Part shown: positions 34,617 to 42,528 of the stretch, piece after piece
How positions within the stretch are numbered: the stretch's first letter is position 1
Layout: each line of letters begins with the position of its first letter
Assembly: GCF_014596525.1 (NCBI RefSeq)
Contig: NZ_MSJP01000008.1
Span: 181,550-245,549, forward strand
Origin: Streptomyces sp. CBMA291
GTDB lineage: Bacteria > Actinomycetota > Actinomycetes > Streptomycetales > Streptomycetaceae
Direction of reading: 5' to 3'
DNA length: 64,000 bases
Position numbers and translations under genes: made by a program
The notes under the pieces: model-generated
The model's database searches: none
Told to the model about the DNA's origin: nothing
What the model saw: the letters and a program-made list of their open reading frames with translations, nothing else

Positions 34617-37073
34617 ATGACTCAGCGGGCGAAGATCGGTACGGACGGGGACGGGGCGGCGGGGAGCGGACCGCCGGGGGATCACGACCGGCGGGGGACC
34701 GCCGCCGTCGTGCACCGGTCCGGGGGGCTCACCTCCGCCGAGGTCGCCGAGCGGGTCGCGCGCGGCGAGGTCAACGACGTCCCCGTGCGCAGCTCCCGCT
34801 CGACCCGGGAGATCGTCCGCGCCAACGTCTTCACCCGTTTCAACGCGATCATCGGCATCCTCTGGGTGATCATGCTGTTCGTGGCGCCGATCCAGGACGG
34901 CCTGTTCGGCTTCGTGATCATCGCCAACACCGGCATCGGCATCGTCCAGGAACTGCGCGCCAAGAAGACCCTCGACGGGCTGGCCGTCATCGGCGAGGCG
35001 AAGCCGACCGTCCGGCGCGACGGCATCGGCGCCGAGATCTCCACCTCCGAGATCGTCCTGGGCGACCTGATCGAGCTGGGCCCCGGGGACAAGGTCGTCG
35101 TGGACGGCGAGGTCGCCGAGGCGGAGAGCCTGGAGGTCGACGAGTCGCTGCTCACCGGCGAGGCGGACCCCGTGGTGAAGCGGCCGGGGGACCGGATGAT
35201 GTCCGGTTCGTTCGTCGTCGCGGGCGGCGGCGCGTTCACCGCGACCAAGGTGGGCCGCGAGGCGTACGCGGCGCAGCTCGCCGAGGAGGCGTCCCGCTTC
35301 ACCCTCGTCCACTCCGAGCTGCGCACCGGCATCTCCACGATCCTCAAGTACGTGACGTGGATGATGATCCCGACGGCGACCGGACTGGTGATCAGCCAGC
35401 TGGTGGTGAAGGGCGACAACGTCAAGGACGCCATCGCCCGTACGGTCGGCGGCATCGTGCCGATGATCCCCGAGGGTCTGGTCCTGCTGACCTCCGTCGC
35501 CTTCGCCATCGGAGTCGTACGGCTGGGCCGCAAGCAGTGTCTGGTGCAGGAGCTGCCCGCCATCGAGGGCCTCGCCCGGGTGGACGTGGTGTGCCTCGAC
35601 AAGACGGGCACGCTCACCGAGGGCGGGATGGACCTCAGCGAGCTGCGGCCGCTGCACGGCGCCGACGAGTCGTACGTACGGCGGGTGCTCGGCGCCTTCG
35701 GGGCGTCCGACCCGCACCCGAACGCCTCGCTCCAGGCCGTCGTCGACGCCTGCCCGGAGCCGGAGGGGTGGAGCTGCACGGCGTCGCTGCCGTTCTCGTC
35801 CGCGCGCAAGTACAGCGGGGCGTCCTTCCGGGAGGCCGACGGCGCCGAGTCGGCGTGGCTGCTCGGTGCGCCGGACGTCCTGCTGCCCGCCGGTGACCCG
35901 GCGCTCGACGACGTGGACCTGCTGAACGAGCAGGGGTTGCGGGTGCTGCTGCTGGCACGGGCGGCGGGTGGCCTGGAGGGGGCGGAGACGGACGCCCCGG
36001 GCTCCGTCGTCTCCGGTGCACGGCCCGCCGCGCTCGTCGTGATCGAGCAGCGGCTGCGGCCCGACGCCGCCGACACACTCGCGTACTTCGCCGAGCAGAA
36101 CGTCACCACCAAGGTGATCTCCGGCGACAACGCGGTCTCGGTCGGCGCGGTCGCCGCGAAGCTCGGCATGGTCGGCGCCGAGGGCACGGTCGACGCGCGG
36201 ACGCTGCCCACCGACCGTACGGAGATGGGGCAGGTCCTCGACTCGAACGCGGTCTTCGGCCGGGTCACCCCGCAGCAGAAGCGGGACATGGTGGCGGCGC
36301 TCCAGTCCCGGGGCCACACGGTGGCGATGACCGGCGACGGCGTGAACGACGTGCTGGCCCTGAAGGACGCGGACATCGGCGTCTCGATGGGCTCGGGCTC
36401 GGAGGCGACCCGGGCGGTGGCCCAGATCGTGCTCCTGAACAACTCCTTCGCGACGCTGCCGTCCGTGGTCGCCGAGGGCCGCCGGGTCATCGGCAACATC
36501 ACCCGGGTCGCCACCCTCTTCCTCACCAAGACGGTGTACTCGGTGCTGCTCGCCATCCTGGTGGTCTGCTTCCAGGTGGAGTACCCGTTCCTCCCCCGCC
36601 ATCTGACGCTGCTGTCCACGCTCACGATCGGCGTCCCGGCGTTCTTCCTGGCACTCGCGCCCAACAAGGAACGCGCCAGGCCGCACTTCGTGCGCAGAGT
36701 CATGCGGTACGCGATCCCCGGCGGCGTCATCGCGGCGGCGACCACCTTCACCACGTACTTCCTGGCCCGCCACCACTACTCGGGCCCGGACGCCCTCGCC
36801 GCCGAGACCAGCGCGGCCACCCTGACGCTCTTCCTGGTCTCGATGTGGGTCCTGGCGATCATCGCCCGCCCCTACACCTGGTGGCGTCTCACCCTGGTCG
36901 CCGCGATGGGCGGCGCCTTCCTCCTGGTCCTCGCCGTCCCGTGGCTCCAGAGCTTCTTCGCCCTGAAGCTGGTCGGCGTGACGATGCCGTGGACGGCGGT
37001 GGCGATCGCGGCGGCGGGCTGCGTGCTCCTGGAGTTCGCGTGGCGATGGGTGGGGCGGAGGTTCCAGGGGTAG
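34617..37073 (+). CDS. ctpE: P-type cation ATPase (CtpE-like)
   Basis: The product has 818 residues. Complete P-type ATPase: actuator loop SLLTGEADPV, phosphorylation site D328-K-T-G-T-L-T, ATP site KYSGASF, hinge MTGDGVNDVLALKDADIG, and the PEGL motif IPEGLVLLTS in helix 4. The overall type and short N-terminus resemble mycobacterial CtpE, proposed to move calcium across the plasma membrane. About ten membrane helices. ATG 34617 lacks a ribosome site; TACCGT ends 7 nt before it, consistent with a leaderless mRNA. Nothing convincing is seen in the 182-bp gap that follows. Confidence 0.88.
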   Translation: MTQRAKIGTDGDGAAGSGPPGDHDRRGTAAVVHRSGGLTSAEVAERVARGEVNDVPVRSSRSTREIVRANVFTRFNAIIGILWVIMLFVAPIQDGLFGFVIIANTGIGIVQELRAKKTLDGLAVIGEAKPTVRRDGIGAEISTSEIVLGDLIELGPGDKVVVDGEVAEAESLEVDESLLTGEADPVVKRPGDRMMSGSFVVAGGGAFTATKVGREAYAAQLAEEASRFTLVHSELRTGISTILKYVTWMMIPTATGLVISQLVVKGDNVKDAIARTVGGIVPMIPEGLVLLTSVAFAIGVVRLGRKQCLVQELPAIEGLARVDVVCLDKTGTLTEGGMDLSELRPLHGADESYVRRVLGAFGASDPHPNASLQAVVDACPEPEGWSCTASLPFSSARKYSGASFREADGAESAWLLGAPDVLLPAGDPALDDVDLLNEQGLRVLLLARAAGGLEGAETDAPGSVVSGARPAALVVIEQRLRPDAADTLAYFAEQNVTTKVISGDNAVSVGAVAAKLGMVGAEGTVDARTLPTDRTEMGQVLDSNAVFGRVTPQQKRDMVAALQSRGHTVAMTGDGVNDVLALKDADIGVSMGSGSEATRAVAQIVLLNNSFATLPSVVAEGRRVIGNITRVATLFLTKTVYSVLLAILVVCFQVEYPFLPRHLTLLSTLTIGVPAFFLALAPNKERARPHFVRRVMRYAIPGGVIAAATTFTTYFLARHHYSGPDALAAETSAATLTLFLVSMWVLAIIARPYTWWRLTLVAAMGGAFLLVLAVPWLQSFFALKLVGVTMPWTAVAIAAAGCVLLEFAWRWVGRRFQG

Positions 37074-37255
37074 GCGCGGCCGCTCCAAGGGGACGGTGGG
37101 GCGGGGGTGGTTTCGAGCCGCCGCCCGGCCGAACCCCATGGGAAATGCTCCGACTGTCCACATTTCGGGTGTGTGCTGTCTGAGATTGCACTTGTTCACG
37201 ATGTGGCGGGTGGCGGAGATTCGTTGGCGGAATCCAACGGACGACGGGGGACGTC

Positions 37256-38236
37256 ATGCTCCGCATCCACTTCACCAGCAGCGATCTGGAAACCGTACGT
37301 ATCGCCCGCGATCCCGACCCGTTGTGGGAAATCGTGTGCAGCCTGTTCCGACTTCAGGCCCGCGAAGGTGCCATCGTCTTCGATCCCTGGCGGAAAAAGG
37401 TCGGGCATACGGTCCGCCGGAGTGCGGCGGCTCGGGCGTCGGCGGCGGCGCTGCACAGTCTGGTGCCGCGCGCCGCCTACTTCCCGGACTTCCTCACCCC
37501 CTACGGCGAGGGCGGCCCCACCGACCTCCGGACGGGCATAGAGCGGGTGCTCGCGACGCCAAGACGCCGATTACGCCACGAGTTGGGCCTGCTGACGGAG
37601 GCCGGGGGACGGCCTTGGGCGGGTGCGGAACTGGCCCGGGGCGACACGACCGTACTGTCCACCCTGGACGCGCACCTCCGCACATACCACGCGAAGTTCA
37701 TCGCACCCCTGTGGGACCGCATCGGCGCGACCACCGCCGCGGACCTCGCCCTGCGCACCCGCGCCGTCGTGGACGGCGGAACGCAGGCGCTGCTGAACAG
37801 TCTGCGGCCGATGGCGGCGTGGGAGCCGCCCGTCCTGTCCGTCGACTATCCGGTCGAGCGCGATCTGCACCTGCGCGGCCGGGGCCTGCTGCTGGTCCCG
37901 TCGTACTTCTGCTGGCGGCGGCCCATCGCCCTGGCCGACGACGATCTGCAACCGGTGCTCATCTACCCGGTCGACAAGATCACCGAACTCGCCGCGCCCC
38001 CGAGCGCCCTGCCGCGCCTGCTCGGCGCCACCCGCGCCGCGCTCCTCCACGAGGCGGCCTCGCTCGCCAGCGCCACCACGACCGATCTCGCCGACGCGAC
38101 GGGAATGTCCCTGCCGAGCGTCAGCCAGCAGCTGGCCGTACTGCGGGACAGCGGGCTCGTCGCCTCCCGGCGCGACGGCAAACGGATCATCCACGCCACG
38201 ACTCCGCTGGGCTGGCGCCTCCTCGGCGAGGTCTGA
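37256..38236 (+). CDS. ArsR-type winged-helix regulator with large N-terminal domain
   Basis: The product has 326 residues. The last 75 residues are a winged helix (SLASATTTDLADATGMSLPS, VSQQLAVLRDSGLVASRRDG). The first 240 residues are an uncharacterised domain that begins RIHFTSSDLETVRIARDPDP and is shared by Streptomyces ArsR-like regulators. Likely a transcription factor whose N-terminal domain senses something or dimerises. ATG 37256 has GGGGGAC upstream. A GTTTTGGC inverted repeat follows 5 bp after the stop and could be an operator for the next gene. Confidence 0.8.
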   Translation: MLRIHFTSSDLETVRIARDPDPLWEIVCSLFRLQAREGAIVFDPWRKKVGHTVRRSAAARASAAALHSLVPRAAYFPDFLTPYGEGGPTDLRTGIERVLATPRRRLRHELGLLTEAGGRPWAGAELARGDTTVLSTLDAHLRTYHAKFIAPLWDRIGATTAADLALRTRAVVDGGTQALLNSLRPMAAWEPPVLSVDYPVERDLHLRGRGLLLVPSYFCWRRPIALADDDLQPVLIYPVDKITELAAPPSALPRLLGATRAALLHEAASLASATTTDLADATGMSLPSVSQQLAVLRDSGLVASRRDGKRIIHATTPLGWRLLGEV

Positions 38237-38240
38237 GGGA

Positions 38241-38260
38241 CGTTTTGGCCGGAGCCAAAA
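38241..38260. other. Inverted repeat GTTTTGGC-CGGA-GCCAAAAC
   Basis: Perfect 8-bp arms with 4-bp loop, 5 bp after the regulator stop and 83 bp before the small secreted protein start. It could be a weak terminator (no T-run) or an operator for the ArsR-type protein. AT-rich arms favour a protein-binding site. Confidence 0.55.
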
Positions 38261-38342
38261 CCATGCGCGGCCCGCTCCGTGTCCCCCGCATCGTTGCTGC
38301 GGACGCACTGCCGACAACAGCACACCGGAGGGGAACCACGTG

Positions 38343-38756
38343 ATGCAGCTCAAGCGTTCCGTCGTCGCCGCGCTCAGCGCCGCCGCCCTGGGCATGGCAG
38401 GACTGGCGGCGACGGCCGCGCCGGCGCAGGCGGTTCAGGACTCGGGGGCCACGGCGAGCGCGCCGACGGCCGGACCCGCGTCGACCCAGGCGGTCTACTA
38501 CCTGAACTTCCAGTACTCGTCGTGGTCCCACTGGTCCCCGGACTCGCTGACCTCCACCCACGCGGGCTGGCTGTACGCGGGCCGGAGCTACGTGTACTGC
38601 TACAGGATGGCCGAGGTGTACACGGACAAGGGCCGTACCGACGGTGCCTGGTTCCTGACCGACGACGACAGCGGGAACTCCAATGTCTGGGTGAGCAAGG
38701 TCTACCTCGACCCCGCGGACTGGGACACGTACGTGCCCAAGTGCCGCGACGTCTGA
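38343..38756 (+). CDS. Small secreted protein
   Basis: The product has 137 residues. ATG 38343 is 9 nt from GGAGGGG; GTG 38340 is the alternative. Signal peptide QLKRSVVAALSAAALGMAGL with cleavage after APAQA. The mature part has YYLNFQYSSWSHWSPD, HAGWLYAGRSYVYCYRMAEV and a C-terminal YVPKCRDV, with two cysteines likely forming one disulfide, and resembles secreted SH3-like domain proteins. Function unknown. A strong hairpin follows. Confidence 0.72.
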   Translation: MQLKRSVVAALSAAALGMAGLAATAAPAQAVQDSGATASAPTAGPASTQAVYYLNFQYSSWSHWSPDSLTSTHAGWLYAGRSYVYCYRMAEVYTDKGRTDGAWFLTDDDSGNSNVWVSKVYLDPADWDTYVPKCRDV

Positions 38757-38774
38757 CCCGCCCCAGACCTCCGC

Positions 38775-38824
38775 CCCGGCACCCCCGCCAGACCGGTCGA
38801 CCCGGCTCCGGCGGGGGTGCCGGG
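38775..38824 (+). terminator. Strong terminator hairpin
   Basis: A perfect 15-bp stem, CCCGGCACCCCCGCC pairing with GGCGGGGGTGCCGGG across a 20-nt loop, begins 18 bp after the secreted protein stop. Confidence 0.9.
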
Positions 38825-38889
38825 CGTTCCCCGGGAGCTTTCGGTGCATACGCCTGAACATGTCGGTGGCGGAGCGTAGTGTCCGCGTC

Positions 38890-39387
38890 ATGAACGCTCT
38901 TCACCTCGAACCGTGGTCCGACGCGGATCTGAAGATCCTGTACCGCCAGAACACCCCCGAGATGACCGAGCATCTCGGCGGACCCGAAGCCGAGCACGCG
39001 GTCATCGGCCGTCACCACCGCTACCTGCATTTCAAGAAGGGCGAGATGCTGACCGTCCGCCTCGGCGATGTGCCGATCGGCTCGATCGGGTACTGGGAGC
39101 GGGAGTGGAACGGCGAGGACGTGTACGAGACCGGATACTCGATCCTTCCGGAGTTCGGCGGCAAGGGATACGCGGCCGAGGCGCTGCGGTTGGTGGCGAA
39201 GCGGGCGGCGACGCGTGGCACACGGCGTTATCTGCACGCGTTTCCGCACGTGGATCACACGGCGTCGAACGCGGTGAGCCGAAAGGCCGGGTTCGAGCTG
39301 GCCGGTACGGCTTCTTTCGAATACCCCAGGGGCGTCTGGCTCCCGTCCAACGACTGGCGGCTCGACTTGAGCGCCCTGGGCGGCTGA
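38890..39387 (+). CDS. GNAT acetyltransferase (RimJ/RimL type)
   Basis: The product has 165 residues. RimJ/L-like GNAT: LHLEPWSDADLKILYRQNTP, then DVPIGSIGYWEREWNGEDVY, acetyl-CoA loop ILPEFGGKGYAAEALRLVAK, and ASNAVSRKAGFELAGTASFE. It probably acetylates a protein N-terminus or a small amine. ATG 38890 has no ribosome site; TAGTGT ends 7 nt upstream, the leaderless arrangement. The in-frame extension to 38860 is not supported. Confidence 0.84.
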   Translation: MNALHLEPWSDADLKILYRQNTPEMTEHLGGPEAEHAVIGRHHRYLHFKKGEMLTVRLGDVPIGSIGYWEREWNGEDVYETGYSILPEFGGKGYAAEALRLVAKRAATRGTRRYLHAFPHVDHTASNAVSRKAGFELAGTASFEYPRGVWLPSNDWRLDLSALGG

Positions 39388-39519
39388 CCGCGCCGGTCAG
39401 CCAGGTCGCGCATGTCGCCGCCCGAGCCGTACCTGCGGCGTCTGTCGCGGCGCCGGGGCGCCGGGGCGTCATCGTCACGATCCCCGGACGCCGCGATCGG
39501 CTCCACCGGCACCTACGCG

Positions 39520-39969
39520 TCAACCGCTCCCCCCGGGTGGCCCCTTGAGGGTGAACCACACGGTCTTGGAGCCGCCGTCGCAGTGGACGGCCCAGGTGTC
39601 GGCGAGCGCGGAGACGAGTCCGAGCCCGCGCCCGCCACCGCTGACTGCGGAGGCATCGCCCCAGGCGGGGCGGGCGCGCGGCGCGTGCCGGGGATCGGTA
39701 TCGCGTACGGACACGGTGACGGCCTCGGCCGTGAGGGACACCTCGACGGTGATCACGGGCGAGGGGGTGTGCCGGTGCGCGTTCGTGACCAACTCCGAGG
39801 TGCACAGCTCGGCCCGCTCGGCGACGGGCGCCCAGCCGCTCTGCCGCAACAGGTCGACGACCCAATGACGGGCGATCGCGGGGGCGTTGGGCAGACTGGG
39901 GCCGGTGAAGCGGTAGTTCGTGTTCTGGACAGGGGGAAGTGCCGGGGGCGTTAAGGCTGAACTCGTCAT
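39520..39969 (-). CDS. RsbW-like ATP-binding (HATPase_c_2) regulatory protein
   Basis: The product has 149 residues. ATG 39969 is preceded by GGGAG and preferred over 40035. N-box CTSELVTNAHRHT (N63) and G-box SGGGRGLGLVSALAD (111-124) identify an anti-sigma-like kinase/ATPase fold; DTDP takes the place of the D-x-G-x-G box, degenerate as in many Streptomyces members. Such proteins sit beside XRE-DUF5753 and DUF397 genes in WhiJ/AbaA-like loci affecting development and antibiotic production. It diverges from the XRE gene across tandem palindromes. Confidence 0.82.
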   Translation of the reverse strand: MTSSALTPPALPPVQNTNYRFTGPSLPNAPAIARHWVVDLLRQSGWAPVAERAELCTSELVTNAHRHTPSPVITVEVSLTAEAVTVSVRDTDPRHAPRARPAWGDASAVSGGGRGLGLVSALADTWAVHCDGGSKTVWFTLKGPPGGSG

Positions 39970-40102
39970 GTCGTCTCTCCCAACGCTGTAGGGGCTCGCA
40001 CCTGCCATGCGTGGCTCTGACCGTCCCCGGGACACGCCAAGGGCGTGCGCGACGGCTGCACTTCGGGCTTACTGACGAGGCGCGGTACTACGGAGGACCA
40101 TA

Positions 40103-40134
40103 GGGGCATACATGCCCCGGGGCAACAATGCCCC
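40103..40134. promoter_or_regulatory. Two abutting 16-bp palindromes
   Basis: GGGGCAT-AC-ATGCCCC (40103-40118, all 16 bases symmetric except the AC centre) is followed immediately by GGGGCA-ACAA-TGCCCC (40119-40134). They lie in the divergent region between the RsbW-like and XRE genes. Two adjacent operators of the same class fit cooperative dimer binding, most likely by the XRE protein. Confidence 0.75.
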
Positions 40135-40210
40135 ACTCGTTGGGTGCTACGAGGTGGACCCGGGCCCGGTTACGCGGCAGACTCGGGTCAACGACAGGGG
40201 GAAGGGACCA

Positions 40211-41080
40211 ATGCCACCGAGGGACAACCCGACCGCACGGCAGCAGCGCCTCGGCGCGGAGTTGCGCAAACTCCGCGACCGGGCAGGCAAGACCGCGCGC
40301 GAGGCAGCCGGCCTCCTGTCGACCGATCAGGCCAAGATGAGTCACATCGAGGCGGGGCGGATCGGCGTAAGCGTAGAGAGAATTCGGCGGCTGGCCACGT
40401 TCTACCAGTGCGACAACGAGCCTTTGATCGAAGCGCTCTGCGCCATAGCGCTGGAGCATCGAGGGCAACACTGGTTCGACGACTTCCGAGGAAAGCTCGA
40501 CCCCGCTTGGCTGAACATCGCCGAGCTGGAGCATCACGCCATATCCATGCGTTCGATGCAGAGCATCACACTCCCCGGGCCGCTCCAGACCGAGAACTAC
40601 GCCCGCGCCCTCTTTTCCGGGGTCATGCCGAAGCTGCCCGAGGAGGAAGTCGAGGCCCGGGTCGAGCACCGACTGAAGCGCTTCACGATCTTCGAGCGCG
40701 AAGCCGTCGACGGCCCTCCGCCTCCACGGTACGCGGCCATCATCCACGAGGCGGCCCTGCGCATGCGCTTCGGCGGGCGGAAGGTCGTGCGCGAGCAGCT
40801 CGAATACCTGATGGAGGTCTCCAGGCTGCCCACCGTGCACATCCGGGTCATCCCGTTCACGAGCGAGGACTTCATCGAGGTGACACAGCCCGTCCTGTAC
40901 GCGCACGGCTCGGTCCCCGAATTGGACACGGTGCAGATCGACAGCGCATTCGGCGGGCGCTTCCTGGACGCCGAAGCCGAATTGAAGAAGTACCGGACCC
41001 TGCTCGACATCGCCGAGCACGCTTCGCTCGACCCCGAGGGGTCAAGGCAGCTCATCCATCACATCGCTAGGGAACTGTGA
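40211..41080 (+). CDS. XRE-family regulator with DUF5753 domain (WhiJ-like)
   Basis: The product has 289 residues. The helix-turn-helix is at about residues 14-70 (RLGAELRKLRDRAGKTAREA, then STDQAKMSHIEAGRIGVS). The DUF5753 domain follows (LEHHAISMRSMQSITLPGPL, QTENYARALFSGVMPKLPEE, RYAAIIHEAALRMRFGG, SVPELDTVQID). ATG 40211 has GGGGGAAGGG upstream. In Streptomyces such proteins (WhiJ-like) work with an adjacent DUF397 protein, which is thought to modulate their DNA binding; here a DUF397 gene follows 10 bp downstream. Likely target: the tandem palindromes upstream. Confidence 0.88.
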   Translation: MPPRDNPTARQQRLGAELRKLRDRAGKTAREAAGLLSTDQAKMSHIEAGRIGVSVERIRRLATFYQCDNEPLIEALCAIALEHRGQHWFDDFRGKLDPAWLNIAELEHHAISMRSMQSITLPGPLQTENYARALFSGVMPKLPEEEVEARVEHRLKRFTIFEREAVDGPPPPRYAAIIHEAALRMRFGGRKVVREQLEYLMEVSRLPTVHIRVIPFTSEDFIEVTQPVLYAHGSVPELDTVQIDSAFGGRFLDAEAELKKYRTLLDIAEHASLDPEGSRQLIHHIAREL

Positions 41081-41090
41081 GACCAAGGGA

Positions 41091-41333
41091 ATGACCGTAT
41101 CCCCCATCAAGTGGCAGAAGTCCTCTTTCTCCGGAGGCGGCGGCGAGAATTGCATCCACCTCGCGGAAGGCGACCATGGCACGATCCTGATGCACGAGAG
41201 CGACGACCCGTCAGTCGTCGTGACGACGACCCGCGAGAACCTTGCCGCCTTCATCGCCGGAGTCAAGAACGGCGAGTTCGATCACCTCATCGCCGCCGCC
41301 GCGATCGTCGACACCGCTCGTGTACCGAGCTGA
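41091..41333 (+). CDS. DUF397 protein (partner of the XRE regulator)
   Basis: The product has 80 residues with the DUF397 signatures WQKSSFSGGGGENCIHLAEG and VTTTRENLAAFIAGVKNGEF. It lies 10 bp after the XRE-DUF5753 gene, the standard arrangement, and probably binds that regulator. Function is by family context; no enzymatic motif is visible. A hairpin (41356-41386) closes the unit. Confidence 0.9.
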   Translation: MTVSPIKWQKSSFSGGGGENCIHLAEGDHGTILMHESDDPSVVVTTTRENLAAFIAGVKNGEFDHLIAAAAIVDTARVPS

Positions 41334-41355
41334 CGGTCGCCCCTGCGTAGCAACG

Positions 41356-41386
41356 GTGCCCCCAGCCCATACCGGTCTGGGGGCAC
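41356..41386 (+). terminator. Terminator after first DUF397 gene
   Basis: A perfect 10-bp stem GTGCCCCCAG / CTGGGGGCAC with an 11-nt loop, starting 22 bp after the DUF397 stop. Confidence 0.85.
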
Positions 41387-41933
41387 TCGCATATGCCAAT
41401 CCCTGCCAGGCGCCACGTATGCCCCGGTGCACTCTTGCCGCTCTGTCTCCCGCGGCGCTACCGTCACCCAGCGAAGCGAACCCGGGCCCCGCCTTGTGAC
41501 TCCCCGTACTCGTCAGTGCGTAACTCCCTGCTGTGCTTACGGGTTGAGAGGCACCCCCATGTACCGCCCTTCGCTGCCTGTCTACGACGAACGGTCACCA
41601 GGGGGCAACCATGGCACTCCATTCGGAGGGCCCGGGAATGGATACGGCAACCAGTGTGACCGGCGTCAACGGAGCAACCTTGCCGCCGCCCCCTGAGGAT
41701 CCCTCCCTTCAGGACACGCGGATTCCGGGCCGAAGTCCTCTCGTGCGCCGCCAGCTCCCGTCACCCCGACTCCGTCCGGACCCCGCGTGAACACAGCACT
41801 CCCCGGGACGCGCTGCGCGAGATCGGCATGGACGTCGGCTCGCCATGCCCCCGAACTACCCTGAGGAAACAGCACCTTGAAGGCGCATCGCGCGATCTCC
41901 CTCCGTTCATGGACCGCACAGGAGAGACACCAG
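41387..41933. other. Gene-poor stretch between the two DUF397 genes
   Basis: About 550 bp separate the first DUF397 transcript from the second DUF397 gene. I see no recognisable domain. Local composition is less GC-extreme than its surroundings, which may mean a remnant of a lost regulator gene, since DUF397 genes normally follow an XRE gene. One short candidate ORF is listed separately. Confidence 0.45.
41611..41790 (+). CDS. Possible 59-residue protein, unsupported by homology
   Basis: ATG 41611 with AGGGGG 5 nt upstream opens a 59-codon frame (ALHSEGPGMDTATSVTGVNG, then ATLPPPPEDPSL, ending RRQLPSPRLRPDPA). It is Pro/Arg/Ser-rich, with no domain. A second ATG at 41638 is an alternative. 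It may be a real small gene, a degraded gene end, or chance; low confidence. Confidence 0.25.
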   Translation: MALHSEGPGMDTATSVTGVNGATLPPPPEDPSLQDTRIPGRSPLVRRQLPSPRLRPDPA

Positions 41934-42155
41934 ATGACCTCCCCTACCGCTTGGCAGAAGTCCTCGTTCTCAGGGCCTGAGGACAACCAGAATTGCGTAC
42001 ACGTCCGCCGTATCGCGAGCGGCGAGATCGAACTCGTCGAGAGCGAGATCCCCGGGACGATCGTCGCCACGAGCCGCGCGAACTTCGCCGCGTTCCTCCT
42101 GGGCGTCAAGGCCGGAGAGTTCGACCACCTGATCGAGAACCCCTCTCAGGGCTGA
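41934..42155 (+). CDS. DUF397 protein (second copy)
   Basis: The product has 73 residues. ATG 41934 has AGGAGAG 8 nt upstream and is preferred over 41877. It carries the DUF397 pattern (TAWQKSSFSGPEDNQNCVHV, then IVATSRANFAAFLLGVKAGE, FDHLIE). It is a diverged paralog of the protein at 41091-41333, without its own XRE gene next to it. It may bind the same regulator or have lost its partner. Confidence 0.87.
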   Translation: MTSPTAWQKSSFSGPEDNQNCVHVRRIASGEIELVESEIPGTIVATSRANFAAFLLGVKAGEFDHLIENPSQG

Positions 42156-42183
42156 ACGCCGGCCCCGTCCACGGGAGCGAACC

Positions 42184-42219
42184 CCAAGTGCCTCCGGCCA
42201 GTCGGCAGGGGGCACTTGG
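42184..42219 (+). terminator. Terminator after second DUF397 gene
   Basis: CCAAGTGCC pairs with GGCACTTGG (9 bp, extendable by CC/GG pairs inside), 28 bp after the stop. Confidence 0.8.
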
Positions 42220-42367
42220 CATGAGGCGCTTCACTCTTTCGGGGGCACCCTTACACCTCACCGCTCAGCGTCACTACGGTCCTGACGTTGAGCTGCGCAC
42301 CACGCGCGAAACAGTCGCCGGATTCACCCCTGGCCGAAGAGAAGGACCTCAAGTAAGGGAATCAACC

Positions 42368-42523
42368 GTGCCGTTGACTACCATGTTCAGCCCAATGATC
42401 TTGAAGCGTCGCCCACCGTCCGCCCCTCCCCCGGGGCGACCCCCTTCCAGCACCGGGCCCGACAAGAACCCTCCATTCCCGCCGAACAACCCCCAACCTC
42501 CTCGCCCCAAGCCCGAAAGCTGA
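42368..42523 (+). CDS. 51-residue proline-rich peptide gene
   Basis: GTG 42368 follows AAGGGA at about 9 nt; the frame ends 5 bp before the APH-fold gene. The product (PLTTMFSPMILKRRPPSAPP, then GRPPSSTGPDK, ending NNPQPPRPKPES) is about one third proline with a short hydrophobic-basic start. It has no signal peptide or known domain. The tight spacing and good ribosome site support translation. It could be a small partner or substrate of the kinase-like protein, a leader that controls it, or a coincidence. Function unknown. Confidence 0.42.
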   Translation: MPLTTMFSPMILKRRPPSAPPPGRPPSSTGPDKNPPFPPNNPQPPRPKPES

Positions 42524-42528
42524 CCCCC

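Noticed and set aside
37100..37140. tRNA-like GGTTTCGAGCC segment
   Set aside because: No cloverleaf, anticodon stem or acceptor pairing can be formed around it. No tRNA was found elsewhere in the window.
34497..37199. Minus-strand open frame of 900 codons
   Set aside because: It lies entirely opposite the CtpE-like ATPase gene, which has intact P-type motifs. The product is Gly/Arg/His/Asp-rich with no domain: a high-GC antisense shadow.
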